A DNA stretch of 64,000 nucleotides. Origin: JBAYIE01 sp041665785 (GTDB lineage: Bacteria > Bacteroidota > Bacteroidia > UKL13-3). The stretch spans positions 3,549 to 67,548 of the forward strand of contig JBAYIE010000023.1 of the NCBI GenBank assembly GCA_041665785.1, written 5' to 3'. This document shows, one piece after another, positions 42,875 to 52,539 of this stretch. Position 1 is the first letter of the stretch. Every line of letters begins with the position of its first letter. The position numbers and the translations under genes were made by a program. Under the pieces are notes generated by a model. The model was not told the DNA's origin, did no database searches, and saw nothing but the letters and a program-made list of their open reading frames with translations.

Positions 42875-43014
42875 TTAAAAGTAAAAATACACTTTTCAAA
42901 AGGAATGTATTATATAATTTCGTTTGTCCGAATTCAATCACGTATCACATTTTAGCAAATATTTTCTGATAGAGATACAATCATTGATGGTATTCGGGTC
43001 ATTCTTAGAAAAAT

Positions 43015-43195
43015 TAAATAGAGCCCATCTTTGTCGGTGTAAGATCGAGAGATAAGTTTACCTTCAATGGTAACTTTTGAACCTTTCTTGAGGTACTCTT
43101 CAATGATTCCGGATTGCTTCCTCCCAGGCTACTAATTTATGCCAATTCGATTCGGTCACTTTGTTGCCTTTTAGTGATACTTAATATTGCTGAAG
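43015..43195 (-). pseudogene. ssb: Decayed single-stranded DNA-binding protein fragment
   Basis: On the minus strand two adjoining frames read KGNKVTESNWHKLVAW and then KQSGIIEEYLKKGSKVTIEGKLISRSYTDKDG, the core of a bacterial SSB OB fold. The frames join near 43125 where one extra base is present (AWEEA instead of AWGKQ). No start, N-terminal third or acidic tail can be found. It is a relic, probably of an element that carried its own ssb. Confidence 0.8.
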
Positions 43196-43425
43196 GAACA
43201 AGTTGATTCAGTCGGATTGATAAAAGAAACTTTTATGTTATTGCCAGAGGATCAGCTTTCGAATGTGTAGCAATTCTTGAAATCAGCTGAATATTCGCTG
43301 TGTTTGTTTTGTCATTGGGTTTAGAAAATTAATTCTATTTTTAACTAACCTTTGGTCTCAGATTTAGGGAGTATTACAATGATAGTTTGTCATCAGCCAG
43401 AATATTAAACAATAAAGCTAAAACC

Positions 43426-45282
43426 ATGTTGGTTAAAAATAAGTCTATAACTGATTATAGAGTAATTCTATTGCTCATCATCGCCCTTGGGGCGTTCCTG
43501 CGTTTTTACAAACTATCCTACCAGAGTTATTGGCTGGATGAGTGTATCACCATGATTGAGTGTAATCCTCTTTTATCCTGGAAGGAATTGCTGAATTCCT
43601 TAAGTTGTTGTGATTTGCAACCACCACTTTATCATTCCTTAGAGAAGTTAATACTTTTAATTTTTGGTTACAATGATTACGTTGGAAGAGTATTGTCGGC
43701 AATATTAGGTACAACCAGTATTTGGATAATATTCCTTTTAGGTAAAGAATTAATTCATAAGGATGTTGGATTAATCGCTGCCGTCATTACTGCGATAAAT
43801 CCTTACAATATTCAGTATTCCCAGGAAGCAAGACCTTATATACTTGTCTTTGTAACTACAACGGTTTCATTCTTGTTCCTTATTCGTTTGCTCAAAAAGC
43901 AATCAGCATCAAACATTCTTCTCTACGGCTTAACCACCCTGGTAATGATTTATTCTCATTATTTTGCCATGTTTGCATATATAAGTCAGTGGGGAATAAT
44001 TATTCTGCTGACACTCATAAAAGATCAAATTAAATGGCAAATATTCAAAAGTTTTTTACTAGCCAATATAATCGTGATTGTAGGCTATCTTCCATGGATA
44101 CCAATACTGTTTAGTGTTTCTAAAATCAACTCCTATTGGATTGATTCTATACCTGAAAATTTCGCGTCATCTTTTTTTTATACCTATTTTGGAGACAATG
44201 ATTTCCTTAAACCTTTTCTGCTCATTTTCTTATTTCTATCCTTAGAGATCAAAAATAATGAGGAAAGAAATACTTCTTTTTCTCCTCAATTTTCTAAGGG
44301 CCAATTTTCCTTTTTTCTGTGTATTATATGGATTTTCATAGGTTTCTTCATTCCATATATGCGATCAATTCTTTCGGTTCCGATTTTGATCCCAAGGTAT
44401 ACCATTGTGGTGTTGCCAGCCTTTATTTTACTCATCGCTGCGGGAATTAAGCACGTTCAAAATCTCTCCATTAGAGTCGTATTTTTAATAGTTTTCTCTG
44501 TTTTGTCTTTGTTTGATTTTGTGTTTGTGAAAGAATACTATTCCAGGATCAGCAAAACTCAATTCAGAGAATTGGCTCATTTTATAGTTTCTAATGGACC
44601 TAAGGGAATTCCGGTTATTACAGAGCGAACCCCGGAACAACAGCGTTATTATCTCAGTCAACTCGGTTCAACATCTAAGTTAATAACAGGTAGAAAGGAA
44701 GCTGCTATAGAGTTAATGCTAAAAGATACTGCTGTGAATTCGCACAGTTCTGTCTTCTGGCTAGTTGGTGCACATGGAGACAAAAAGCTGGATGATATTA
44801 AAAGAAAGGAACTTGAGAAATCATATTGCATGGTTAATAGCAAGGATTATTTCGATGCCTGGGCACAACTGTATGTGTTGAAGAGTACTTTAATGAAAAA
44901 GGCTATAATTCTGGATTTTGAAAAGTTCAAATATTATCAACCTTTTGAAATTGAGAATGCAACTGTAATCCCAATTTGGGAGTCATATAGCATCAAATCA
45001 GATACGGTATTTTTTCCTAAAGGTACTTATAGGGTAGTAGTTTTGGCCAGGGGAACCAAAGCCGAAAATGAGTATCCACATTTAAATGTTTATTTGAATG
45101 AGAGCAAAATCGGGAATTTATTTATTAATGAATCATACGAAGATCACTCCTCATTTTTTGTTGAAGTTAATACCGATACAAAAGGTGTGATCTCTATTGA
45201 GTTTGATAATGATAAATTTGATCCGGTAACCAAGCAAGACAGAAATACCTTCATTAAAAATGTTCTGTTTTATAAGTTATAG
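43426..45282 (+). CDS. GT39-type membrane glycosyltransferase with C-terminal beta domain
   Basis: This 618-residue protein has about ten or eleven membrane helices and the start typical of PMT/ArnT-like enzymes: GAFLRFYKLSYQSYWLDECITMIECNPLLSWKELL, with the catalytic Asp-Glu pair. These enzymes move a sugar from a polyprenyl phosphate donor to a protein or lipid. After the helices (about residue 380) comes a soluble part with a final beta-sandwich (GTYRVVVLARGTKAENEYPHLNVYLN) like Ca-dependent carbohydrate-binding domains. ATG 43426 is used. The gene is AT-rich compared with the arginine region. Donor and acceptor are unknown. Confidence 0.83.
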   Translation: MLVKNKSITDYRVILLLIIALGAFLRFYKLSYQSYWLDECITMIECNPLLSWKELLNSLSCCDLQPPLYHSLEKLILLIFGYNDYVGRVLSAILGTTSIWIIFLLGKELIHKDVGLIAAVITAINPYNIQYSQEARPYILVFVTTTVSFLFLIRLLKKQSASNILLYGLTTLVMIYSHYFAMFAYISQWGIIILLTLIKDQIKWQIFKSFLLANIIVIVGYLPWIPILFSVSKINSYWIDSIPENFASSFFYTYFGDNDFLKPFLLIFLFLSLEIKNNEERNTSFSPQFSKGQFSFFLCIIWIFIGFFIPYMRSILSVPILIPRYTIVVLPAFILLIAAGIKHVQNLSIRVVFLIVFSVLSLFDFVFVKEYYSRISKTQFRELAHFIVSNGPKGIPVITERTPEQQRYYLSQLGSTSKLITGRKEAAIELMLKDTAVNSHSSVFWLVGAHGDKKLDDIKRKELEKSYCMVNSKDYFDAWAQLYVLKSTLMKKAIILDFEKFKYYQPFEIENATVIPIWESYSIKSDTVFFPKGTYRVVVLARGTKAENEYPHLNVYLNESKIGNLFINESYEDHSSFFVEVNTDTKGVISIEFDNDKFDPVTKQDRNTFIKNVLFYKL

Positions 45283-45515
45283 ATATTGCATCTTACTAAC
45301 AGATTCTTTAACAATGATTTCATCAGCAAATGCGAATGACAAAAGGTAAATTAAGAACGGATTTGTTTTGATATCAATAGCAAACTGATTTTATACCAAT
45401 AATCCAAAGGGTTGAAGTATTTTATATTTCACCAAATCCTAAACTGTTATTTATTAGTATTTCATTATCAAGTAATTGGAATTAATAAGGTATATTCCAT
45501 CTTAATCCAAAAGCT

Positions 45516-47921
45516 ATGAGAAAATTATCAAATGAATTTAAATTGATTCTTGCTCTTTTTGCAAGGACATTATCTGGGCCACTCCGGTCAAAAGTGAAAA
45601 GAAAATTTGGTCCATTAATACACATTTTCGCGATATTGGTATCACTAAATGTGCATGCTCAGCCATACTCACGTCCTGAAATTAACTGCGCTGATTACAC
45701 GCGCATATTGAGCCCAGGTCAATGCACGTATTCAACCTTGGGATTTGAATTCGACCCTGTATTGGTTGTTGAACCTAATGTAGCGGTAACAGTTTTCAAT
45801 AATTACAATAATAGTGCTTCTCTGGCAGGGGCTGTTTTTTCAGCGGGAGTGACAACTGTATTATGGACAGTAACGGATCCAATCTACCTTGTTGATACTT
45901 GCCGGTCGAGAATTACTATTGTGGATGATCAGGTACCGCTTATTAACTGTCCTGGCTTAGGATCAACTCAAGCGTTTTATGTTGGTGAAAGAGGAGGAAA
46001 TGGAGCACTCAGCAAAATCTCAATGAGTGGTACCCGAAATATTATTACAGTGCTGCCACAGGCAGATGGAGTGGTTCTGGAAAGCCCAACTTCTGCAATT
46101 GTTTCAAGGTTCAACGGAAATGGTTCCACCCTTGTCCGGGTTAATCTTACAACTGGTATGAAGACTGATCTAGTTTCACTGGGTGGATATTGCCAAGGAT
46201 TAAGTCTTGATGGGTCAGGGAATATTTATGTTGCGAGCGAACAGTTAAACAAAATACAAAAAGTCAACTTGAATACTTTAGCCGTTACAGATATTCTCAC
46301 CGGTTTGAGCCGGCCAATTGATGTTGTGTTTGAAAATCAGAGCACTATTCTCTTTTCAGAATACAATCAAAGTCGTTTACGCAGGTATAATTTGAATACC
46401 AATACAACTACCACTGTATGTAGCGGATTACACGGACCGACTGATATATATAATGAGGGAAATGGCAATGTTCTAATTATAGAGGATGGAAGTAACAGGA
46501 TATCCCGGGTTAATCTGATTACCGGGGTTTCAACGTTGGTGATTAACCTTGGAAGTGGCTTACCTCATGGAATTGCAAAAGACAATTTGAATAATATTTA
46601 TGTTACACGTTATTTAAGCGGTGATATTTTGAAAATCACTCCTTTAAATGTTTTATCCACACATGCTACAGGTCTTATCAATCCAATTTTTATTGTTTCC
46701 ACATTAAACACAACAATGAATGTTCAATGTCCTGCGGATGTTCCTTTGGTGAATACAAGTTTAATTACCGCCTCAGATAACTGTTCTGTAACGATAACGC
46801 ATGTGGATGATGTGATCAGCAACCAATTGTGCGATAATCAATATACATTAACAAGAACATATAAAGCAACCGATCCTTCAGGAAATTCAACAACATGTGC
46901 ACAAACAGTAATAGTAAATGACACGACAAGACCAATAATCATATGCCCAATGGACATCAATGTTAGTTGCGGTCAAAATGTACAGTTTAGTGCCTTCGCG
47001 AATGATAATTGCGGTTCCGTAAACATAACATATAGTCACCCGCCAAATTCTTCATTTCCTCCAGGCAGTACTATCGTAACTGCAACTGCAACTGATCTTT
47101 GTGGAAATAACTCTTCTGGTCAGTTTACTGTTAATGTAAATGGTCTAACTCCAATTTGTTCGCTGGTATCTTCTCCAAATACAAATGGCCCATTATTAGG
47201 AGGTACCACAACAAATGCAATTGCGAACCAGATGTTTTTAGGATATGGCTATCAGAGTATGAATATCACCTGCAGTGCATCAGGAGGAGGTCCCTTCACT
47301 TATAATTGGAGTGGAACTGGCATAAGTGGGAGCGGATCTTCCATTGTATTTACGCCTTTGGCAGGAGGAAATTACCCGATTACCTGCTCAGCAACTAATA
47401 GCTATGGATGCAAAACCAACTGTTCAATAATTATTTGTGTATTGGATGTGCGAGCACCGGTAAGTAGTCCGCGCAACACAAATGTTTATGTTTGTCATAT
47501 TCCTCATGGTATTCCTGGGAATACAAGACCGTTGAGTTTAAATATTAATGCGGTGCAGGCACATATAGCTAATCAAGCTGGCCATGAGTATTGTAGACTG
47601 GGGTATTGTGATCAGGTTTGCGGTTTCAGTAAGGCAGGGTATACATTTGAAACCCAAAATATATACTCAGGAGATGAGGTTCATGTTCTGGTCTATCCGA
47701 ATCCTTCCAATGGCAAATTCAAATTAAAGCTCACTAGCATAAGTGAAGAACCAATGGTTATAAAGATAATTGATTTTGCAGGTAGACTTGTTTACGAATC
47801 ATCTAATCCTAATATTAATCAGGAAATAGAGATTGGAGAAGAATTTATTGAAGGCATATATATTGCCAATATAAGTCAGGGTACATTCAGTAAAACGGTG
47901 AAAATTTCGAAAGTAAAATAG
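45516..47921 (+). CDS. T9SS type A cargo with propeller and HYR domains
   Basis: This 801-residue secreted protein has an unusually long basic segment before the signal helix (cleavage near VHAQ, residue 49). Next come a Cys-containing beta region (to about 150), an NHL/SMP-30-like propeller (about 165-400; repeats NIYVASEQLNKIQKVNLNT, NIYVTRYLSGDILKITP), HYR-type domains (about 405-545; CPADVPLVNTSLITASDNCS, CPMDINVSCGQNVQFSAFANDNCG) and a PKD-like stretch. A CHIPHG...AVQAHIANQAGHEY motif, frequent in Bacteroidota surface proteins, precedes the type A sorting domain (YPNPSNGKFKLKLTS to KTVKISKVK). It should be attached to the surface or released by T9SS; adhesion is the likely role. Confidence 0.88.
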   Translation: MRKLSNEFKLILALFARTLSGPLRSKVKRKFGPLIHIFAILVSLNVHAQPYSRPEINCADYTRILSPGQCTYSTLGFEFDPVLVVEPNVAVTVFNNYNNSASLAGAVFSAGVTTVLWTVTDPIYLVDTCRSRITIVDDQVPLINCPGLGSTQAFYVGERGGNGALSKISMSGTRNIITVLPQADGVVLESPTSAIVSRFNGNGSTLVRVNLTTGMKTDLVSLGGYCQGLSLDGSGNIYVASEQLNKIQKVNLNTLAVTDILTGLSRPIDVVFENQSTILFSEYNQSRLRRYNLNTNTTTTVCSGLHGPTDIYNEGNGNVLIIEDGSNRISRVNLITGVSTLVINLGSGLPHGIAKDNLNNIYVTRYLSGDILKITPLNVLSTHATGLINPIFIVSTLNTTMNVQCPADVPLVNTSLITASDNCSVTITHVDDVISNQLCDNQYTLTRTYKATDPSGNSTTCAQTVIVNDTTRPIIICPMDINVSCGQNVQFSAFANDNCGSVNITYSHPPNSSFPPGSTIVTATATDLCGNNSSGQFTVNVNGLTPICSLVSSPNTNGPLLGGTTTNAIANQMFLGYGYQSMNITCSASGGGPFTYNWSGTGISGSGSSIVFTPLAGGNYPITCSATNSYGCKTNCSIIICVLDVRAPVSSPRNTNVYVCHIPHGIPGNTRPLSLNINAVQAHIANQAGHEYCRLGYCDQVCGFSKAGYTFETQNIYSGDEVHVLVYPNPSNGKFKLKLTSISEEPMVIKIIDFAGRLVYESSNPNINQEIEIGEEFIEGIYIANISQGTFSKTVKISKVK

Positions 47922-47941
47922 CGCAGTCGTATTTGTGTTAT

Positions 47942-47975
47942 AAAAAGGGGCGTCTTAAAAAGATAGCCCCTTTTT
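47942..47975 (+). terminator. Terminator after the HYR protein gene
   Basis: AAAAAGGGGC and GCCCCTTTTT form a 10-bp stem around a 14-nt loop ending in a T run, 20 bp after the stop codon. Confidence 0.85.
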
Positions 47976-48093
47976 ACATCATAAAGTCTCACGATATCCA
48001 TAAATTAAATGGAATTTCGAAGAAAGCGTAAATCATTTATGTACTTGGAAATGCTGAACTGACAAGAGATTCAAGGATAGCAATTACACCTAC

Positions 48094-48576
48094 TCACAAT
48101 TCCTTTACCATCCACACATTGCACGCAAAATGCCCTGTGTTTCCAAGAGGTTGCGACAAGCGTTGGTATCCCGCCTTTTCATACAAATGAATGGCTGCTT
48201 TCATTTCTGGAAAAGATTCGAGGTATAAATGGGTGTATCCCCATTGACGGGCAAGTGCCTCGCATTCCTGCATCAACTGTTTTCCAATACCAAGACCTCT
48301 GGCTTTTTCATCCAGAAAAAAACGAACCAGCTCGGCATATTTATCGGGTAAACCGGTGGATGGATAAATGCCACATCCACCCATTACTTTTCCATCTGTC
48401 TCCACCACAAAATAATAGGAGAGTGGTTTTGTAAACAGCTTGGAAAGATCATCCGTAGTGGGATCGGAATGAGCCGTGCCTTCCGAAGGTAATCCCAGAT
48501 CATCGATTCCACGACGAATAATGGCGGCAAGTGTGGCATTGTCAGCCGGAGTGACGGTGCGGTAATGAATGTTCAA
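48094..48576 (-). CDS. GNAT-family N-acetyltransferase
   Basis: This 160-residue protein is a single GNAT domain. The acetyl-CoA loop is ARGLGIGKQLMQECEALARQWG, with the preceding strand YAELVRFFLDE and a late YEKAGYQRL. GGCGIYP and a substrate-side Cys are present. The close relatives are small-molecule or peptide acetyltransferases; the substrate cannot be told. It is a single-gene unit, 86 bp before the end of the T9SS cargo gene. Confidence 0.88.
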   Translation of the reverse strand: MNIHYRTVTPADNATLAAIIRRGIDDLGLPSEGTAHSDPTTDDLSKLFTKPLSYYFVVETDGKVMGGCGIYPSTGLPDKYAELVRFFLDEKARGLGIGKQLMQECEALARQWGYTHLYLESFPEMKAAIHLYEKAGYQRLSQPLGNTGHFACNVWMVKEL

Positions 48577-48662
48577 TGTGAAGAAATTTGTTGCGCAATT
48601 TATAGATTATCGGTAAACGAAAATCAGAAGAACAGCAATGACATACTTTTTTCAACTCTGAC

Positions 48663-51317
48663 TTACCGCAACAACGTTACTTTTCCTGATTCATACATGG
48701 GATGTATCAGCCCTATTTCGTTTACCGATAGTGCATCGCATTGCCAAACATAGACATCGCTGATACAGGGCTTTCCCAAATAGTTTCCATCCCATTTAAC
48801 GGCAGAATCGTTGGATTGAAATACCAGTTGTCCCCAGCGGTTAAAGATTTGTAAATAATATGAAGCCAGTTTGCAGTTGTAAACCGGAGCAAAAAAGTCG
48901 TTGATTTTATCGTTTCCGGGTGTGAATACATTGGGAACATACACATAACAGTTGCAGTTAAATAAGCTCACCATTGTTTCACGGTATGCTGTACCGCACC
49001 GGTTCGTAACAGTTACGTTGTATAATCCTTGTTCCTTTATTTCAATACCCGGAGCTGTAGATAAAGTACTCCACAAAATTTGATTTTGATCTTTGGGGAC
49101 GGTCAGAAGTAGTACCTTTCCCTCACACACAATGGTATCGGGCAGATCAGGTAAAATGGGTGCACTCAGGTAGACAATACTGATTTCATCGTGTGTGATG
49201 CATTGACCGCGTTGCACGTCAACCCAATATTTACCGGCAGTATCAACCGTAATATTGGATTGATCCGACCCTGTATTCCATACATAAGTACAATTGGTAT
49301 CTGCAGCGTCCAGAAAAATTTGTTGTCCGGTACATAAAATAGTGTCAGACCCCAGATCTACCATTGGACCGGGGATAAGATCAAGTTGAATCGTATCGGT
49401 AAAACTACACGGAGCAAGCATGGCCTTGCACCAAAAGATACCTGAATGATCGGCAGTTATGCTCTTATCGGCAGAGCCGGTATTCCAAAGCAATTGCGTT
49501 GCATTGTGTGTAGCTGTTAAGGGAAGTGTTGCGCCATCGCAAATAAAGGTATCCTTTCCGAGATCGATTGTTGGAACCGGATAGACCGCTAATTGAAAAC
49601 TATCGTTGGTTTGGCAACTACGGAAAGATTTACTTACAGTATATAATCCGGTCTGAGAAACATAAATGGCGGGATCGAGCTGACCGGTGCTCCATACATA
49701 CACACAACCGCTATCGTAAATATTCAGCAAAAGGGAATCGCCAAAACAAAATCCGGTGTCGGATGGAAGATGCGTTTCAGGATAGGGAATAGCAGCTACT
49801 TCCAGGGTGTCGTAACTCGAGCATCCGGCAGAAGTTAAAATAACATCATACGTATTTGCAGTCGTACTATGTAAAACAGAATCAGTTTTCCCGTTGTTCC
49901 ATAAATAAGTTGCACCCGGTCGATAGGCATTCAGCCAAACCGAATCTCCTGCGCATAAAGCGGTGTCGTTTCCCAAAAAGTTGAAGAGCTTCTTTTGCAG
50001 TTCTATCGTTTTTATAATGGAATCGTGTTTCGATTTGTAATAAAAATGCAGGCTGACCACATAAATTCCTGTATCGGTATAGAGATGACTCAGACTATAA
50101 GCAGTGTCGGTAAATTTGTTGCTGAATGTTCCATCACCAAATGCAACGCGCGACGAATCCGGGGAGGTTATAAAACTTACCTGAAACAAGGTGGAATCAC
50201 CTGCACAAAATTGCTCAGCTGTAATCCGGGGTTTATTAAAAAAATAGGATTGAATATAAGTTGGCAAACCCACCTTGCAAGTGCCGGATTGCAAATCAAT
50301 TGCTGCGTTTATGAAATTGCAGGAAATTCCGGGGCTGTCGGGATTAACAATAGCACCTACATATTTGGCACCGGGTATGGCTACATAAATTCTGCCATCC
50401 GGTGCTGCCTGCACCTGACCATAATTTATAGATCCGATTCTGATGCAGGATGCGGCATAATCATAATCAGAAGTCTTAACCGGACATTGATACAAACGAT
50501 TCCCCCAATTGCTAAGGTAAACATATTTGGCAGATGGGGATATTTCCAGTCCATAAGGCGGGAAATTAAGTCCGGTAATCCGGCGCTTATTGCTAAAAGT
50601 TCCGGTGCTGTTGTCAAAATCAAACACGTAAACTACCCGGTTGTAATCTGCAAAGGCCATGAGGCTTCCATCCGAAGAGAATTTGATCTGACCGATTCCC
50701 GGTGATGTTAATCCGGCTTGCATGTTATATATGGTGGATGTAGCAGATAAGCCGTTCTCTGTTATTTTATACGTATAGAGTAAATCTGTGTTGAATTTTG
50801 TAGAAATGACCCAGATATCTTTATTGTTTTTATGCAGTACGCTGGCAATTTTTTCTGTCGATCCATCGAAAAGTTTTATGTTTTTTGTTGTTATCTCTCC
50901 CAATTTATTATCGCCATCCATATTAACAATGGAATAACAGAAGGACCCGTTCACACCAAACACGGAGGTAGTAAATATATAATACAGGACGCTGTTTGGC
51001 TGTTGTACTACTACGGAAGAATGGGTACTGGAAGCATTTCCCTGTAAACCCGTACCGTTTTTCATCACCATATGATTCTTATTCCAGACGCTCGTGCCAT
51101 CGGTATAAAACAACAATTTTCCGCTGGAATCCGAAATGGTTGAACATCCTTCGCTGGTATTAATCACACCATCAGTAAGGGCTACCGGTGGGTCAACGCT
51201 GAAGTCGAGGCCGGCTCTGTCGCCAAAATACCAAACATTGGCTTGCTTCTGTGCATATACAGTTCCATGGATCAAGAGAACCAGCAGCAGGGATTGCAAG
51301 GCCTTGTTCCAAAGCAT
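48663..51317 (-). CDS. T9SS type B cargo with propeller and PKD-like repeats
   Basis: This 884-residue protein has a signal peptide (to about VYAQ, residue 22) and an N-terminal propeller (about 25-360) that starts NVWYFGDRAGLDFS, common in large Bacteroidota surface proteins. A PKD-like domain and at least four similar repeats of about 85 residues follow (pattern C.GDS..LN....G..Y.W..G). The C-terminus is a type B sorting domain, the gliding-motility-associated form: VPNVFTPGNDKINDFF, YYLQIFNRWGQLVFQS, WDGNYLGKP and a final VTLLR. Such domains direct T9SS export, often with SprF-like partners; none is adjacent. Role is probably surface adhesion or a structural filament. Confidence 0.88.
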   Translation of the reverse strand: MLWNKALQSLLLVLLIHGTVYAQKQANVWYFGDRAGLDFSVDPPVALTDGVINTSEGCSTISDSSGKLLFYTDGTSVWNKNHMVMKNGTGLQGNASSTHSSVVVQQPNSVLYYIFTTSVFGVNGSFCYSIVNMDGDNKLGEITTKNIKLFDGSTEKIASVLHKNNKDIWVISTKFNTDLLYTYKITENGLSATSTIYNMQAGLTSPGIGQIKFSSDGSLMAFADYNRVVYVFDFDNSTGTFSNKRRITGLNFPPYGLEISPSAKYVYLSNWGNRLYQCPVKTSDYDYAASCIRIGSINYGQVQAAPDGRIYVAIPGAKYVGAIVNPDSPGISCNFINAAIDLQSGTCKVGLPTYIQSYFFNKPRITAEQFCAGDSTLFQVSFITSPDSSRVAFGDGTFSNKFTDTAYSLSHLYTDTGIYVVSLHFYYKSKHDSIIKTIELQKKLFNFLGNDTALCAGDSVWLNAYRPGATYLWNNGKTDSVLHSTTANTYDVILTSAGCSSYDTLEVAAIPYPETHLPSDTGFCFGDSLLLNIYDSGCVYVWSTGQLDPAIYVSQTGLYTVSKSFRSCQTNDSFQLAVYPVPTIDLGKDTFICDGATLPLTATHNATQLLWNTGSADKSITADHSGIFWCKAMLAPCSFTDTIQLDLIPGPMVDLGSDTILCTGQQIFLDAADTNCTYVWNTGSDQSNITVDTAGKYWVDVQRGQCITHDEISIVYLSAPILPDLPDTIVCEGKVLLLTVPKDQNQILWSTLSTAPGIEIKEQGLYNVTVTNRCGTAYRETMVSLFNCNCYVYVPNVFTPGNDKINDFFAPVYNCKLASYYLQIFNRWGQLVFQSNDSAVKWDGNYLGKPCISDVYVWQCDALSVNEIGLIHPMYESGKVTLLR

Positions 51318-51556
51318 AGGTTAAAGGTAACGAGGGATTTATTAAGTAGATGATTTATTTTTGGCAGAGGTTGCCTGTATTTAAAGAAACACTTAGAATC
51401 AAGGCAGAAAGTGCAAATAATCGAATCTTCAAATGCTCTTTAAGCAGAATATGCTAGAAAATATTTCCGGGTTAAAATCTTAAAAGCATGATGTGGGTTA
51501 GAGTTTTGGCCTATATAACTTGAAATCAAATCTAGCTGCCAGGCGAAACAAAGTAT

Positions 51557-51577
51557 ACAATTACGAATTACGAAGTA
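51557..51577 (+). repeat. Direct repeat, copy 1
   Basis: This 21-bp AT-rich segment built on ATTACGAATTACGAAGTA recurs exactly at 51869-51889. The local sequence continues with further degenerate ACGAAGTA units. Confidence 0.75.
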
Positions 51578-51692
51578 CGAATTGCGAAGTAGCTAACCAG
51601 GGGACTTTCACTCAAGAATCATTAACTAAACATGAATCGTGCATTAGAAATGCGCTCCTTCACCCTATTGAATGAACTTTCTGGTTAGGTAC

Positions 51693-51712
51693 GGGCATCA
51701 CATGTGATGCCC
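51693..51712. repeat. 20-bp perfect palindrome, copy 1
   Basis: GGGCATCACA/TGTGATGCCC is a perfect palindrome followed by CCAACA. Its sister copy at 51956 differs at two positions that still pair, so symmetry is kept. Confidence 0.8.
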
Positions 51713-51868
51713 CAACAGCTTTTACTCAATAATTATCAACCAATTTCTTCCCGCGAAGGCCAGAAGGCACATCGCGATGGCCAAACCAGAAGCACGCAAC
51801 TCATATTTAATGCTTCCTCGATCTCAACTTTATTGAATTTATCCGCCGAAGCTTTAGCGAAGGTGGAC

Positions 51869-51889
51869 ACAATTACGAATTACGAAGTA
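51869..51889 (+). repeat. Direct repeat, copy 2
   Basis: Identical to 51557-51577 over 21 bp and again followed by GCTAA and, 67 bp later, a palindrome. Confidence 0.75.
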
Positions 51890-51955
51890 GCTAATCAATG
51901 AACTTATACTTAATGGAAGTTACCATTAACCAATATCAATTTCCAAATAAGGTTC

Positions 51956-51975
51956 GGGCATTACATGTAATGCCC
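51956..51975. repeat. 20-bp perfect palindrome, copy 2
   Basis: GGGCATTACA/TGTAATGCCC is a perfect palindrome followed by CAACA. Relative to copy 1 a C-G pair has become T-A on both arms. Confidence 0.8.
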
Positions 51976-51987
51976 CAACATACTATT

Positions 51988-52053
51988 CAATAACCAATAA
52001 CCAATAACCAATAACCAATAACCAATAACCAATAACTAATAACTAATAACCAA
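51988..52053. repeat. Heptanucleotide tandem array
   Basis: About nine copies of CAATAAC, the last ones drifting to TAATAAC. It ends directly at the stop codon of the dCMP deaminase gene. Confidence 0.9.
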
Positions 52054-52539
52054 TTAATACTTCTGTGTCTCCTCGTGAAAAAATTCCAACATAATTCCGG
52101 CATCTTTAAACATTTGTTCGCTCTCGCCACCTGCATGGTATTTGCGTTCGCATACAACACGTTTGATGCCGCAATTGATGATCAACATGGCGCATACGCG
52201 GCAGGGAGTCATACGGCAATACAAGGTTGAGCCATCCAGTGAAACTCCTTTTTTGGCAGCCTGACAAATGGCATTTTGTTCCGCATGCACGGTACGTACA
52301 CAGTGTTCGGTGATCGTATCGTCTTCGTGAATTACTTTTTTCATCTGATGACCTATATCATCGCAATGCGGCAAACCTACCGGTGAACCTACATAACCCG
52401 TAACCAGCATCTGGTTGTCTTTGGCAATTACACAACCGCTGCGTCCACGTCCACACGTGGCCCGTTTGCTGATGGCGTCCATCACCTCCATAAAGTATTC
52501 GTCCCAGGTGGGACGAACATATTTTTCTGTTGTTGTCAT
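52054..52539 (-). CDS. Deoxycytidylate (dCMP) deaminase
   Basis: This zinc enzyme converts dCMP to dUMP, feeding dTMP synthesis. The 161-residue protein has the deaminase motif VHAEQNAICQAAKKG (zinc His and catalytic Glu) and MTPCRVCAMLIINCGIKRVV (two zinc Cys), with the start RPTWDEYFMEVMDAISKRATC and GRSGCVIAKDNQML typical of ComEB/dCMP deaminases. It overlaps the kinase gene upstream by one base (TAATG), so the two are coupled. Confidence 0.93.
   Translation of the reverse strand: MTTTEKYVRPTWDEYFMEVMDAISKRATCGRGRSGCVIAKDNQMLVTGYVGSPVGLPHCDDIGHQMKKVIHEDDTITEHCVRTVHAEQNAICQAAKKGVSLDGSTLYCRMTPCRVCAMLIINCGIKRVVCERKYHAGGESEQMFKDAGIMLEFFHEETQKY

Larger units (their letters stand above)
51318..52053. 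other. Repeat-rich 736-bp gap
   Basis: No convincing gene. The gap contains two copies of a composite unit: a shared 21-bp segment (51557-51577 and 51869-51889), later followed by a 20-bp palindrome (51693 and 51956), in the same order and orientation. A Gly/Ala-codon-like stretch CCGCCGAAGCTTTAGCGAAGG near 51843 resembles short dispersed repeats. It ends in a 7-bp tandem array. Confidence 0.7.

Noticed and set aside
51704..51901. 65-codon ORF in the repeat-rich gap
   Set aside because: It runs through dispersed repeats and has no conserved protein pattern.
51988..52053. CRISPR array
   Set aside because: Units are seven bases with no spacers and no cas genes nearby; it is a simple tandem repeat.
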